NCBI GenBank assembly: GCA_009785865.1
Contig: WQVL01000009.1
Coordinates: 1-50,067, forward strand
Length of the DNA: 50,067 bases
Direction: 5' to 3'
Source of the DNA: Oscillospiraceae bacterium
Lineage (GTDB): Bacteria > Bacillota > Clostridia > TANB77 > CAG-508
A program made the translations under genes and the position numbers. Positions 10,406 to 21,844 of this stretch are shown in pieces (position 1 is the stretch's first letter; every line of letters begins with the position of its first letter). Below the pieces are notes generated by a model. It saw nothing but the letters and a program-made list of their open reading frames with translations. It was not told the DNA's origin and made no database searches.

Positions 10406-11798
10406 TTAATCTATTAATTTTTTACCAAGATCACCTATGGTTCCAGCACCAATTGTTAAAACAATATCGTTTGGACAGGCTCTCTCTTTAATATATTTGC
10501 AGATATCATCAAAGTCTGCAATCATGACACAATTTTTCCCTAAAGAACGTACTTTGTCTACTAAATGCTCTGAAGATATATTATAAGTGTTTGTTTCCCT
10601 AGCTGCATATATATCCGTAATAATGATATTATCAAAACCTGTTAAACTATTTGCGAAATCATCTAAAAGTTCACTAGTTCTACTATATGTGTGTGGTTGG
10701 AATATAGCCCATGATTGACGATGAACTTTGTTTTTGAGTGCCATTGCAGTAGCCGTGATTTCAATAGGGTGATGAGCATAATCATCATAAACACAAAATC
10801 CACGAGTAGAGCCAATTAGTTCAAATCTACGATTAGCTCCTGTAAATTTAAAAAGTGCACTTTTAATATCATGCTTTGATATGCCATGTTCATGGCACAG
10901 AGCTATACATGATAAGCTGTTTAATACATTATGAATTCCTACTATTGATAATTTTATTTCAGCATAATAATTATTATTATGATAAACATCAAATCTAGAA
11001 AATCCATTAGCATCAAATGTAATATTGGTTGCTACAAAATTAGCTTTTGGATTCTTGATTCCAAAAGTAATTGTTTTAGCAACAGTATGATCTCTTAAAG
11101 CTAAGCAATTATAGTCATCTGCATTTACAACTAAAAGTCCGTCGCGTGGTAATATATCTACATATTTTTGGAAAGCATGATTAATATGCTCAAAACTTTC
11201 GAAATAATCTACATGATCATGATCAATATTTAAAACTATCGCAGATTTAGGACTGAACTTTAAGAAACTTTCTACGTATTCGCAAGCTTCTAAAATAAAG
11301 TAATCACTATTTCCAACTCTATAGTTACCATTTATTTCTTTTAACATGGCACCTATTTGAATAGTAGGATCAAGATTAGCTTCTATGAAACAAAGTGAAA
11401 CCATGGAAGTAGTCGTAGTTTTACCATGTGTTCCTGAAATTCCAATAGTGCTATCATATACTCTAGTAATGTATCCGTATGAAATCAGAACGTTCAATCA
11501 AAGTTATATTTCTTTCTTTTGCTGCTCTGAATTCAGGGTCATCTTGCTTGATTGCTGCAGAATAAACCACAAGGTCAGATTTTTCTACTAACCCTATGTC
11601 GTGTCCGATTGAAACATAAATACCATGACTAGTTAATTTGTCAGTAATTTTACTTCTAATAGCATCAGAACCAGTTACAAAAATCCCCCAGTTACGGAGA
11701 ATCTCTGCAATTCCACTCATGCTAATTCCACCGATACCAATCATATGTATGTGTTTATATTTTTTTAAATTCTCAATATTATTAAACCTATTTGTCAT
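10406..11798 (-). CDS. murC: UDP-N-acetylmuramate--L-alanine ligase, split by one CGGA +1 site
   Basis: HMIGIGGISMSGIAEIL...ERSDFI-G-YITRVYDSTIGISGTHGKTTTTSM; break at 11474-11477 (ata CGGA). Length 1393 = 3n+1. Confidence 0.9.
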
Positions 11799-12064
11799 TT
11801 TCTATAGCACCTTCTTCTCAACAAAACAAATTATACATGCAAAATGTAAAAAATTCAAGTGGGGAGGCTAGTAAAAATAATAAATCTGTATATAATATGC
11901 GTAGGAGAGAGGGTTTGCGACTATATAGTAAAAATTTTGAAAAAATTAAAAAAAATATTGTAAAATAAAGAAGGAAAAAATGTTTTGTTGGCGAATATAT
12001 AAAGTAGTAGAGTGGACAATACGGACATTCTAAAATTATAACTTTAGGAAGGCGGTGCGCATCA

Positions 12065-12364
12065 ATGCAAATCACAGATGTACGTTTAAGAAAGGTAACT
12101 TCAGAAAACAGAATGAAAGCTGTTGCTTCTGTAACTTTTGATAACGAATTCGTAATTCATGATATCAAAGTTATCGAAAGCCAAAATGGATTGTTTATAG
12201 CTATGCCAAGCAGAAAAACTCCAAACGGAGAATTCAAAGACATAGCACATCCAATCAATGCTGAAACAAGGGAGAAAATTCAAGCTGCAATTTTAGAAGC
12301 TTATGAAGCTCCAGAACCTGAGGCTGAAGTTGAAGCTGAAGTTGACGCAGAATCAGCAGAGTAA
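12065..12364 (+). CDS. spoVG: septation/sporulation regulator SpoVG
   Basis: [64 protein letters not shown]. Confidence 0.93.
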   Translation: MQITDVRLRKVTSENRMKAVASVTFDNEFVIHDIKVIESQNGLFIAMPSRKTPNGEFKDIAHPINAETREKIQAAILEAYEAPEPEAEVEAEVDAESAE

Positions 12365-12478
12365 TAAATAAATAAAAATAATTTCCTTAGCAATCGCTAG
12401 GGAATTATTTTTTTCATGGATTTTTTTGCGTAAATTCCTTGATATTTTTGTGCAAATAATATATTATATAGGAAATAC

Positions 12479-12910
12479 ATGGGAGGAATAGATGTCATGA
12501 GAGCAGTAATAACAATTGGGCTAATTTTAATAATATTATTAACGCTTGGGTTAGCGTTTAGTACAGTGTTTGCGCTTGAAGAAGTAGATTATGTAGATCG
12601 AGATGCAGTAAATGAAATAATAGAGCAAAGAGAAGAGGCAAGAAGCGTAATTGACGATTTTGAAGAAAGATATGGGAATAGAGCTTACGGATGGACGGCA
12701 TTTATATTGGAAACAATTCAGTGGATTAGTATTCCAGTATGCTTTTTAGGAATTGCAGTTGGAGCAATATGTCATTTTGCCATTGGGACGAGAAGATTAG
12801 ACATGAGACATAGAGGATCCAGATTAATGTATGCGTTTGGTACACTATTAGTTATATGCCAAGCATTACCATTAATATTTGCACTGGTAGTAAGAGGTTG
12901 GGTTAGTTAA
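12479..12910 (+). CDS. small membrane protein
   Basis: ORF with predicted TM segments. Confidence 0.5.
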   Translation: MGGIDVMRAVITIGLILIILLTLGLAFSTVFALEEVDYVDRDAVNEIIEQREEARSVIDDFEERYGNRAYGWTAFILETIQWISIPVCFLGIAVGAICHFAIGTRRLDMRHRGSRLMYAFGTLLVICQALPLIFALVVRGWVS

Positions 12911-13036
12911 AGTTAATTTAAATAGATAACTTAATAATCAGAATCACAAAGGAAAGTTTCCACTATATTATTGTACTACATATAGCATATTTATTTGTGC
13001 ATTATGAATGGTACATCGAAAAAGAGGTTGAGTATA

Positions 13037-15916
13037 ATGAAGGTTTTATTTGCAGTAAATAATGATAATATTTCAGATGCAATTGTAAAGAAATATCAGA
13101 AAGAGTATAGACAAATACTTTCATATAAAAATGTATATTATTTTAATGCGATACTTAAAGAATTGCAAAAAGATAGAACATATGACAGGGTTGTTATAAG
13201 TGAGGACTTAGAGCCGTTTGCTAATAACAACTACGATACTATAGATAAGTTCTTGTTTGATAAATTAGACAATATTAGCGATGAGGCAAATGGAGAAAAC
13301 ACAGAGATTATTTTGATATGCGCTGATAGAAGAGGCAAAACCGATGACGTGCTTGTTAAATTATTTGGAATAGGTGTTTATAGCGCGATTCTTGGACAAG
13401 ACAGAAGTGTGGATGAAGTATGTAAATTAATTAATAAACCACGTACAAAAAAAGAAGCAAAAGGTTATTATAAAATTGAATCAGATAATGTTAGCTATCA
13501 ATCAGAAAATGAAAACAATGTAAGTGAGGCAGAGGTGCAAAACATATTGGCTCACTATAAGAGGCTTGGCAAAAATGAAGACAAGTATGTAGATAGTTTT
13601 AATAATATTGTTTCTCAATATACAGATGTACAATTAAAAATAATAATTAGATACTTACCAATGAATGTAAAAGCTGTATTAGAAGAAAGGTCGCCTAAGT
13701 ATCAAGAATTAGTAACATTTACTAAAGACCCAAAAGCGAAGCCTGAGAAAGCAGTTGTTGAAAAAACTATGAAGCAAAAGTCTGAAGACTATAAGACTGT
13801 TAAGAAAGCGGAAGAACCAGTTAAGATAGATTTTGTAGAGAAGAAATTATCAGACAGCGCAATTACTGAACCTATAATTATACCATCAGGTGTTAATAAT
13901 GTGGGTGTTAGAAAAGTAATACAAGAAGATGCAGCAAGTGAAGGAAACATGAGTGACATACTAGCAACTTTAGATGAACCAGATGAAATAGAAGATACTG
14001 TGGTAGAAGAAGCACCATATTCTGATTTAGATGCTCAATTGGCAGATGAAGAAGAATTAGAGCCTATGACCATGAATACACCTACTGAGACAACCTCTAA
14101 TCCAGTAGCACCTACTATTGTAGAGGAAGAGGTAGCGTCTCCGGTTATGAACACTCCAATAGCGCCTGTTACGGTAGCCCCTCCAATAGCCCCTACTATT
14201 GTGAATGAGCCAGTAGGACCAAATATTGTGAGCACACCGGACGTTATGAGTGTACCAGTAGAACCAGTAAAAAGAGGCAGAGGAAGACCTAGAAAAATCG
14301 TGCCACCAGGAGTTGAGACCTCACCTCAAGCAAAAAGAGGAAGAGGAAGACCTAGAAAGTTTGTTTCTCAAGAGGGACAACCTGTTCAAGAAGCACAACC
14401 TAATATAGAACAAGTAGAAGAAATAGATGATATCTTAAACGGAGTGGGAGTAGTAGAAACATCAGAAGCAGTGACTGGAGTAGATGGAATAGACGTGTTA
14501 GGTACATTTGATGATGTGGAACCTGTAAGTACAGCGACAACCGAAGATGTGCTAGGATTTAATGACGTAGAACCTGTAAATGTAGCAGCAACCGAAGACG
14601 TGTTAGGATTTAATGATGTAGAACCTATGGATACAGCAACACCTGTAGATGTATTAGGAACATTTGATGATGTAGAACCTATGGATACAGCAACGCCTGT
14701 AGAAATTTTAGAAGAGCCGAGTGTAACTCAAGAGTCAGTTAACTTGTTTGGACTAGATGAAGAAGAACCTACTCCTGTTGCCACGGAGGTGACAGAGGCA
14801 GTTGAGGAGCCTGCAGAGTTAAGTAATGATTTTGAGGAAATAGCTACAGATTTTGACAAAGAAGTTGGTCCAGCTACTGATGACCCTATAGATTTATTTG
14901 GATTAGAAGAAGATGCTGAGGAAGAAACCATGCAAAAGGCAACAAATCAAGAAGACTCAGTTAATCTTTTCGGAATAGATGGGGATGCAAAACAAGACCC
15001 TTATGCAAGCAATGAAATGACAAGTGCTTCTCATACATCAGCAAACAGTTTAAATAGAGTATTGACTAAAGACAAGAAAGTAGTTGCTTTTATAGGAACT
15101 ACAAAAAACGGGACATCATTTGTAGTGAATAACGTTGCTGAGCTATTATCAGGAATGGGAATTTCTACAGCAATATTAGATATGACTAAGAGTAAAAATG
15201 CATATTATATATATACTAATAATGAAGAAGCTTTGAGGCAGACAGCTGCAGATAGTATATCCAAACTTAAAGGTGGAGTGGCAGATGGAATAAAAGTGCA
15301 TAAAGGATTATCAGTATATACGAGTATGCCTGGAGAAGAGAGAGACTATTCTAATGCAGACAGTATATTAGGTACACTTGTAAAAGAGCATTCTTTAGTA
15401 TTAATCGATTGTGATTTTGATACAGATATAGAATATTTTGAATCGGCACAAGAAATATATTTAGTACAAAGTATGGATGTTCTTACTATACAACCATTAA
15501 CAGCGTTCTTAAGAAACTTAAAATCAAAAAACATATTAAAACAAGAGAAGGTAAAGATAGTAGTTAATAAAGAACAAAAAGTAAAGAATCTATCAACTAA
15601 AACATTAATAGGAGGAATGGCTTTCTATAATGACCCTGGAATGTCGTACATGACAGAATTGTTTGATAAGAGTGCAACACCGTATTGTGCAATTCCTTTC
15701 GAATTGCAGACATATGTTAAATATCTAGAAGGTTTAGTTAATTGTGAAATTAGCTTAAACGGATATTCGAAAGCTTTTATGAGTGCATTAAATGAATTAG
15801 GAAGTATGGTATATCCTTTGATAGGAAGAAATGAGTATTCTCCAAGAGGAAAACAGAAAAGTAATTTCTCGAGCGGGATGAACGATACTCTTGGAAAAAT
15901 GAAAAATTACCAATAG
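13037..15916 (+). CDS. large protein with two AT-hook-like motifs and C-terminal ParA/CpaE-like NTPase-fold domain
   Basis: KRGRGRPRK twice; C-term VVAFIGTTKNGTSFVVNNVAELLSGMGISTAILD; acidic repeats (VLGFNDVEPV). Confidence 0.65.
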   Translation: MKVLFAVNNDNISDAIVKKYQKEYRQILSYKNVYYFNAILKELQKDRTYDRVVISEDLEPFANNNYDTIDKFLFDKLDNISDEANGENTEIILICADRRGKTDDVLVKLFGIGVYSAILGQDRSVDEVCKLINKPRTKKEAKGYYKIESDNVSYQSENENNVSEAEVQNILAHYKRLGKNEDKYVDSFNNIVSQYTDVQLKIIIRYLPMNVKAVLEERSPKYQELVTFTKDPKAKPEKAVVEKTMKQKSEDYKTVKKAEEPVKIDFVEKKLSDSAITEPIIIPSGVNNVGVRKVIQEDAASEGNMSDILATLDEPDEIEDTVVEEAPYSDLDAQLADEEELEPMTMNTPTETTSNPVAPTIVEEEVASPVMNTPIAPVTVAPPIAPTIVNEPVGPNIVSTPDVMSVPVEPVKRGRGRPRKIVPPGVETSPQAKRGRGRPRKFVSQEGQPVQEAQPNIEQVEEIDDILNGVGVVETSEAVTGVDGIDVLGTFDDVEPVSTATTEDVLGFNDVEPVNVAATEDVLGFNDVEPMDTATPVDVLGTFDDVEPMDTATPVEILEEPSVTQESVNLFGLDEEEPTPVATEVTEAVEEPAELSNDFEEIATDFDKEVGPATDDPIDLFGLEEDAEEETMQKATNQEDSVNLFGIDGDAKQDPYASNEMTSASHTSANSLNRVLTKDKKVVAFIGTTKNGTSFVVNNVAELLSGMGISTAILDMTKSKNAYYIYTNNEEALRQTAADSISKLKGGVADGIKVHKGLSVYTSMPGEERDYSNADSILGTLVKEHSLVLIDCDFDTDIEYFESAQEIYLVQSMDVLTIQPLTAFLRNLKSKNILKQEKVKIVVNKEQKVKNLSTKTLIGGMAFYNDPGMSYMTELFDKSATPYCAIPFELQTYVKYLEGLVNCEISLNGYSKAFMSALNELGSMVYPLIGRNEYSPRGKQKSNFSSGMNDTLGKMKNYQ

Positions 15917-15938
15917 ATAAAAGATAAGAGGTGAGAAC

Positions 15939-17024
15939 TTGTTACCAGGATTAATGATAGCCGTATTAGTAGCGGCAGTTATAGGTTTAGTAATCTATAA
16001 CATGTCAATTCATAAAAAGATGGGAACTTTTAGCAATATAAATGATAAGATTGCTAGTTTAAATGTATTGCAAGATTTTATTGATACTATTGGTAAAGAT
16101 ATGCCAGCAGGTGATAAGGTTCAAGTAATTAATGATATTATAATAGAGAAGTTTGCTATAAAATATTCTACAATCGTAGTATTTAATGGTGCAGAATATG
16201 TTTTGAAAGCATCAAATGTAGATGAAAAACATTGGGAAGCAATGAAGAATTTACACACTGAAGAAATGTTTAAGGACAGTATTATGACTGCTACCCCTAA
16301 ATATGTAACTGTAGACAAACCTGATGAAAAGTTATCATATCAGAAAATGGAGATGGGAAGAGCTAAATCGGCAATGTTTTTCCCTCTATATATAGACAAT
16401 ATATACATTGGATATTGGATAATAGAAAGTGGAGAGCCACATAGCTTTGCAAAAGTAGATACAAGCATATTAGGTACTGTGAAGGAAAACATTATAGCTG
16501 TACTAAAATCAACAGCATATCAAAATACTATTGAAAACATATATAGAATAGATAAGTCAACAAATCTTAATTCAGCAGAATACTTATATGGAAATGCTAA
16601 AAGAGTTATAGATAAATATGCACAATCTTCAATATGTATGTTTACGATTACGAATATTGAACAAATAAATGCTAAACTGGGAAGAGACAAAGGAACAGAA
16701 ACGATTGTAAAAGTAAGTAATTTAGTAAAAACAAAAATATTTTCAGAATATATATTTGTAAGATATATGGGTCCTAAATTCGCAGTAGCTTTTTCTGGAG
16801 TGAATATGGACGGTGTGATCAGCTTCATAACTTCAATGAAGAATGAGATCGAAAAAATTCAGATAATTAAAGGCGGAGAAGGTGGAAGTGTATTTATGAA
16901 ACCTAGAACTAATTTTGTAGTGGCTACATATTACAAAGGGACAGGTTTAGAAGAAGTAACTAAGAAACTAGAAGAGTATTTAGACGAAGCTGACAAAAGC
17001 GAAAGTAATATTAATTGTATTTAG
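15939..17024 (+). CDS. membrane protein with GAF-like and degenerate GGDEF-like domains
   Basis: N-term TM; GGDEF-like fold but signature replaced ([14 protein letters not shown]). Confidence 0.55.
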   Translation: MLPGLMIAVLVAAVIGLVIYNMSIHKKMGTFSNINDKIASLNVLQDFIDTIGKDMPAGDKVQVINDIIIEKFAIKYSTIVVFNGAEYVLKASNVDEKHWEAMKNLHTEEMFKDSIMTATPKYVTVDKPDEKLSYQKMEMGRAKSAMFFPLYIDNIYIGYWIIESGEPHSFAKVDTSILGTVKENIIAVLKSTAYQNTIENIYRIDKSTNLNSAEYLYGNAKRVIDKYAQSSICMFTITNIEQINAKLGRDKGTETIVKVSNLVKTKIFSEYIFVRYMGPKFAVAFSGVNMDGVISFITSMKNEIEKIQIIKGGEGGSVFMKPRTNFVVATYYKGTGLEEVTKKLEEYLDEADKSESNINCI

Positions 17025-17035
17025 GAGGAGAGAAT

Positions 17036-17287
17036 ATGACTAACGACGAAACAATGAGCTTTAAGTTTGAAAGGGAAGAAAATGCGAAAGCAGTAGAAAT
17101 CCTAAAAGAAGTTCATGAAGCTTTAGCTGAAAAAGGATATAATCCAATCAATCAAATAGTAGGGTATATATTATCAGGAGACCCGACTTATATAACGAGC
17201 CATAAAGATGCTAGGAACCTTATAAGAGTGATTGAAAGAGATGAATTATTAGAAAAAATGATTAGAAGTTTTATTGAGTTGGAGTAA
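17036..17287 (+). CDS. ireB: IreB family regulatory phosphoprotein
   Basis: [58 protein letters not shown]. Confidence 0.9.
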   Translation: MTNDETMSFKFEREENAKAVEILKEVHEALAEKGYNPINQIVGYILSGDPTYITSHKDARNLIRVIERDELLEKMIRSFIELE

Positions 17288-17291
17288 AGAA

Positions 17292-17709
17292 ATGCGAACA
17301 TTAGGAATAGATTATGGAGATGCTAGGGTGCGGAATAGCTATAACAGATGAATTAGGAATAACATCTCAAGGATTAGAAACAATACATTATAAAGGAAAT
17401 GATAAAATATTATTGGCAAGCCTAGATAAAATATTGAGTGAATACCAGGTTGACACAATAGTTGTTGGTATGCCATATAATATGGATGGAAGCAAGACTG
17501 AAAGAGCAGAAAAAACAGAAAAATTCATACACAAATTAAAATGCAAGTATAATAAAATGAAAATAGAGCAAATTGATGAAAGACTGACAACGGTGCAAGC
17601 CGATAAAACTATGATTGAATTAGGAATTAACAAATACAAGAAAAAAAATATAAGAGATACTATGGCAGCAACATATATTTTAGAGACCTACATAAATACG
17701 GAAAAATAA
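17292..17709 (+). CDS. ruvX: putative pre-16S rRNA nuclease / Holliday junction resolvase, CGGA +1 site near N-terminus
   Basis: [31 protein letters not shown]; break gtg CGGA at 17331. Length 418 = 3n+1. Confidence 0.92.
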
Positions 17710-17790
17710 TGTTCAATAATTGTTGTAAAACAACAATTCATATGATATAAACCAAAGAAAGATATTTAAATTTGAAAGGAGCAAAAGAAA

Positions 17791-18108
17791 ATGGATTTTG
17801 AAGGAGAAGGAGACAACCTAGAAATGGAAAATGAGTTAGATAATTTAGTAGTGTTAAATGATGAGGATGGAAATGAAGTTAAGTTCGAATTTCTAGATCT
17901 AATAGAGTATGAAGGAAATTCATATATAGTATTACTACCATTAGAAGATGACGAAGAAGATGGAGAAGTAGTAATTTTACAAGTAGAAAATACTGAGACA
18001 GATGAAGAGTCATATATAAGTGTAGACGACCAAAATGTATTACAACAAGTATTTGAAGTGTTTAAAGATAAATTCAAAGATGAGTTTAATTTTGTTGATA
18101 CAGAGTAA
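17791..18108 (+). CDS. DUF1292 family protein
   Basis: ENELDNLVVLNDEDGNEVKFEFLDLIEYEGNSYIVLLP; ireB-ruvX-DUF1292 synteny. Confidence 0.85.
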   Translation: MDFEGEGDNLEMENELDNLVVLNDEDGNEVKFEFLDLIEYEGNSYIVLLPLEDDEEDGEVVILQVENTETDEESYISVDDQNVLQQVFEVFKDKFKDEFNFVDTE

Positions 18109-18222
18109 TTAATATGTTAAACAATTAAGGGCTAATGTCATTCTGATAGCCCTCAATTTAATGTTTGCACAAAAGATGTGTTATTAAATATTATAAAATA
18201 TAATATAACAAGGTAAAAGGAG

Positions 18223-20103
18223 ATGAAAAGCATGTCAAAAACAAAAAAAATTATCGGAATAGTAGTATTAGTAATTGTACTACTAACGGTTTCAGTAGGA
18301 GCAATATTCTTTTTTACTAACTGGTTTGACACTTTTAGAAGTGACAGAACATTGTTCTTTACTTATTTAAATCAAAACATGGACGGATTACCATCATTTG
18401 ATATGAGTGTACTTGAAAGAGCAAACACTGAATCAAGTACAACAACAGCAAGAGTGTCGTGGGAATTCGGAGGAAGAGGAGCTGCTAATGAGTTTGGAGA
18501 CTATCTTGAACTTGTTAACAACTTATCAGTAGCGGTACACAGCAGGACAGATATGGAAAATGAGCGAATGGCGATTGAAGCTGAGGTAGAATATAGAGGA
18601 GATGATCTTGTTTCATTAGAGGCCATAGTTGATAGAGATCAAATTTCATTAGGATTGCATCCAATATTAGATCAATTTCTTACTCTTGAAAATAGTAATT
18701 TAAATGAGCTATTCGTAGAACTATTTGGTGCTGATGCTGAATTTATGCCAGATAGCATAGATTTAGATTTTCTATTTGATAGGCAAGAAAGAAGTACTTT
18801 AGATTGGGCAGATATTAATAGCAGGTATTTAGCAGTTGCGGAAGGGGCTATAAGAGATAGAAACTTCTCAAGCTCAAGAGAGACACTAAGACTAGATGGT
18901 AGCGATGTAAATGTGAACGCATATACATTAAGACTTAATCAAGTAGATTTACTCGACATAGTGATAGCAATGTTAGAATACTTGGAAAATGATGAAGAAT
19001 TATTAGGGCATGTAATAGAAACCATAGAAGCAATACCGGAAGAGATAATGGAAGAAATTTTAGAACAACTGGCGGGCGAATTTCCAATTGGTAGCAATGT
19101 AACTATTGGAGTGAGAACCTTGCAAGCTCTAATAGAGCAGATGAGAAATGCGGTTGTATATCAAAGAGATAACTTCGAGAGGGACGATCTTGAAAATGTA
19201 TTAGAAATAACAGTTTTTGAACGCAGAGGAACTACTGTTATGACTAGAATAATAATAAATGACGAGTTTAGGCTGGATATAAGAAGAGAAACATCAAGAA
19301 ATGAAGTGAATTTTACATTTATAGCATTTGCAAGAGCGTGGGACAGCAGTACTGCATCTAATACAGGAAGATTTGAAGAAACAGGTAGATTCGACTTGCA
19401 AGTAACTAAAGACGGAAATAGATATACATTTGCACTTGAATTGAATGACTATGGAACTCAAGTTAGTCTAAGATTTACAGTAAGTGATGACTTGACATAT
19501 ATTGCATTTAACTTCGGTGTTGAAGAGAGAAATATGAACGTGAATCTTATTTTTGAAGTGAGTACAGAGATTGGAAACACAGAAGTGAACAGACCAAGGA
19601 ATAGCCTAGTATTAAATACTGCGACAGACGATGATATAATAGACTTGATTGAAGATGTGGTAGATGGACTTGAAAGATTAGCTGGAAGTCATCGCGGACA
19701 GATGAGAAGTATTATAGAAGACATGATTGATAACCTTATTCTTGAATTAGAAATGCTTTTTGAAGGACCAGAAGTAATAGTAGACGATGCTGATCAAACA
19801 CTAATTGCAACAAAAACTCTAGAAGAAGACGGAGTAGTAGCACACGAAGAGTTCAAAATAAATTTCGCAGGAGGAAGACCTGTTTCTGGCGTTATAACAT
19901 ATAACTTTGAGATAGAAGAGAATGCAGAAGAATTCTATATGGCGCTGACTATGGTATTAATGTTAGAAAATGTTACCATAACAGGAACAACTGTAATAGT
20001 AACATTGGGAGCTGAAGAACTTGATGCAGTGGTCGATTCAATGACAATAGATGACCTGAGAAGAGAACTTGAAAGAGAAGGATATATAGTTGTAATTAGC
20101 TAA
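18223..20103 (+). CDS. large membrane-anchored/exported hypothetical protein
   Basis: N-term TM, long extracellular region. Confidence 0.6.
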   Translation: MKSMSKTKKIIGIVVLVIVLLTVSVGAIFFFTNWFDTFRSDRTLFFTYLNQNMDGLPSFDMSVLERANTESSTTTARVSWEFGGRGAANEFGDYLELVNNLSVAVHSRTDMENERMAIEAEVEYRGDDLVSLEAIVDRDQISLGLHPILDQFLTLENSNLNELFVELFGADAEFMPDSIDLDFLFDRQERSTLDWADINSRYLAVAEGAIRDRNFSSSRETLRLDGSDVNVNAYTLRLNQVDLLDIVIAMLEYLENDEELLGHVIETIEAIPEEIMEEILEQLAGEFPIGSNVTIGVRTLQALIEQMRNAVVYQRDNFERDDLENVLEITVFERRGTTVMTRIIINDEFRLDIRRETSRNEVNFTFIAFARAWDSSTASNTGRFEETGRFDLQVTKDGNRYTFALELNDYGTQVSLRFTVSDDLTYIAFNFGVEERNMNVNLIFEVSTEIGNTEVNRPRNSLVLNTATDDDIIDLIEDVVDGLERLAGSHRGQMRSIIEDMIDNLILELEMLFEGPEVIVDDADQTLIATKTLEEDGVVAHEEFKINFAGGRPVSGVITYNFEIEENAEEFYMALTMVLMLENVTITGTTVIVTLGAEELDAVVDSMTIDDLRRELEREGYIVVIS

Positions 20104-20131
20104 TTTAAAGATAATAATAAAGTAGAAAAGT

Positions 20132-20165
20132 ACCTAGGGACGTATGGAATGCGTCCCTTTTTTGT
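20132..20165 (+). terminator. hairpin terminator
   Basis: agggacgtatggaatgcgtccctttttt. Confidence 0.75.
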
Positions 20166-20203
20166 TGTTAATCACATCTGCATGATTTTTTTCAAAAAAA
20201 CTG

Positions 20204-20232
20204 TTGACATTTAGACGGGAGCAGGGTATAAT
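20204..20232 (+). promoter_or_regulatory. sigma-A promoter of ribosomal operon
   Basis: TTGACA-N17-TATAAT. Confidence 0.8.
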
Positions 20233-20239
20233 GATACTT

Positions 20240-20515
20240 GCGTTTAGATTAGCGATGAAGCAGAATGTGGCTACACTCTTAGGGAAACAAGAGAAATGTA
20301 TAGTTTACTAAGTGATGGAGGGAACTTTTGCAGAGCATGTCTTGGCTATGACCGGGCGGATAAGTTTAAAAATAAGCACTTGTCCTAAGGAACGACTATG
20401 TAACTTAGGTTTTAATATTGGTAAAAATGAAACACCAGGGTGCGTTAAAACTTTCCCGAGGCAAACTAAATAATTGTACTATATATAGGTACGATAAAAT
20501 ATCTAAGGAGGGAAT
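20240..20515 (+). promoter_or_regulatory. long 5' leader of S10 operon, probably structured
   Basis: About 280 nt between promoter and rpsJ with several inverted repeats. Confidence 0.5.
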
Positions 20516-20521
20516 TTAACA

Positions 20522-21070
20522 ATGGCAAAAGAAGCAAATGCAGAAACAGAAGTAGTAGAAGAGGTAGCTCCAAAGAAAACTACAGCAAAGAAAACTGTAG
20601 CTAAAAAAGCGACAGAAACAAAAACTACTGCAAAGAAAGAAACAGCTAAAAAGGAAACGACTAAAAAAGAAGCGGCTAAAAAAGAGCCAGCAAAGAAAAC
20701 TACAACTACAAAGGCTAAAGCTACGAAAAAAGAAGAAGTAGCGGAAGCAGTAGTGGGTAAATCTCTAAGTGAGAAAATAAGAATAAGGTTAAAAGCTTAT
20801 GATAATGTTGTTTTAGATCAGTCTGCTGAAAAGATAGTAGATACTGCTAAAAGAACAGGAGCACAAGTTTCTGGTCCTATTCCATTACCAACTAAAAAAG
20901 AGATAGTAACAATTTTACGTTCTCCACACAAGCATAAAGATGCAAGAGAGCAATTTGAAATGAGAACACATAAAAGAGTAATTGATATTCTTTATCCAAC
21001 ACAATCAACAGTCGATAGCCTTATGAAATTAGAGTTACCAGCAGGTGTTGATATAGAAATAAAACTATAA
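20522..21070 (+). CDS. rpsJ: 30S ribosomal protein S10 with about 80-aa Lys/Ala/Thr-rich N-terminal extension
   Basis: [68 protein letters not shown]. Confidence 0.95.
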   Translation: MAKEANAETEVVEEVAPKKTTAKKTVAKKATETKTTAKKETAKKETTKKEAAKKEPAKKTTTTKAKATKKEEVAEAVVGKSLSEKIRIRLKAYDNVVLDQSAEKIVDTAKRTGAQVSGPIPLPTKKEIVTILRSPHKHKDAREQFEMRTHKRVIDILYPTQSTVDSLMKLELPAGVDIEIKL

Positions 21071-21196
21071 TCTATTTAAAGGTATAGATTAGTTAAAGGT
21101 TAATTAAGTTTAGAAATTCAATTTGATAACAAATAGATTTCTTAAGACCATGCTGATGAAATGTCAGCCAATAGTAATAAGGAGGAAAACAAAAAA

Positions 21197-21823
21197 ATGA
21201 AAAAGGCAATATTAGGTAGAAAAGTTGGAATGACACAAATCTTTGATGAAGATGGAAAAGTAATTCCGGTTACAGTGATTGAAGCTGGTCCATGTACAGT
21301 AGTTCAAGTTAAAAACATGGAAAGCGATGGATATCAAGCAGTTCAATTAGGGTTTGGAGAAATAAAAGAAAATAAAGTAATCAAACCTAAAAAAGGACAT
21401 TTTGCAAAAGCAAAAGTAGCTCCAACAAGAATGCTAAAAGAATTTAGACTTGAAGAAGTTAACTACAATGTGGGAGACGAAATAAAAGTTGATATATTCG
21501 CTCAAGGTGAAAAAGTAGATATTACAGGAATAACAAAAGGAAAAGGATTCCAAGGTTCAATTAAGCGTCATGGATATAGTAGAGGACCAATGTCACACGG
21601 TTCTATGTACCATAGAAAATCTGGATCAATGGGAGCATGTGCGACACCAGGTAGAGTATTTAAAGGGAAAAAACTACCAGGACATATGGGTTCTGTACAA
21701 GTTACAGTACAAAACTTAGAAGTTGTTAGAGTTGACGTAGATAAAAATGTAATATTAGTAAAAGGCAGTGTGCCTGGTAGCAAAAAAGCTATTTTAAAAA
21801 TAAAAGACGCGGTAAAAGCTTAG
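21197..21823 (+). CDS. rplC: 50S ribosomal protein L3
   Basis: [21 protein letters not shown]. Confidence 0.97.
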   Translation: MKKAILGRKVGMTQIFDEDGKVIPVTVIEAGPCTVVQVKNMESDGYQAVQLGFGEIKENKVIKPKKGHFAKAKVAPTRMLKEFRLEEVNYNVGDEIKVDIFAQGEKVDITGITKGKGFQGSIKRHGYSRGPMSHGSMYHRKSGSMGACATPGRVFKGKKLPGHMGSVQVTVQNLEVVRVDVDKNVILVKGSVPGSKKAILKIKDAVKA

Positions 21824-21844
21824 AAGAAAGGGAGGAGAATAGAA

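Noticed and set aside
14035-14931. Antisense ORFs within the acidic-repeat region and inside ribosomal genes (e.g. 25303..25668, 30533..31159)
   Set aside because: Mirror-strand ORFs created by codon bias of well-supported sense genes; low-complexity products and no RBS.
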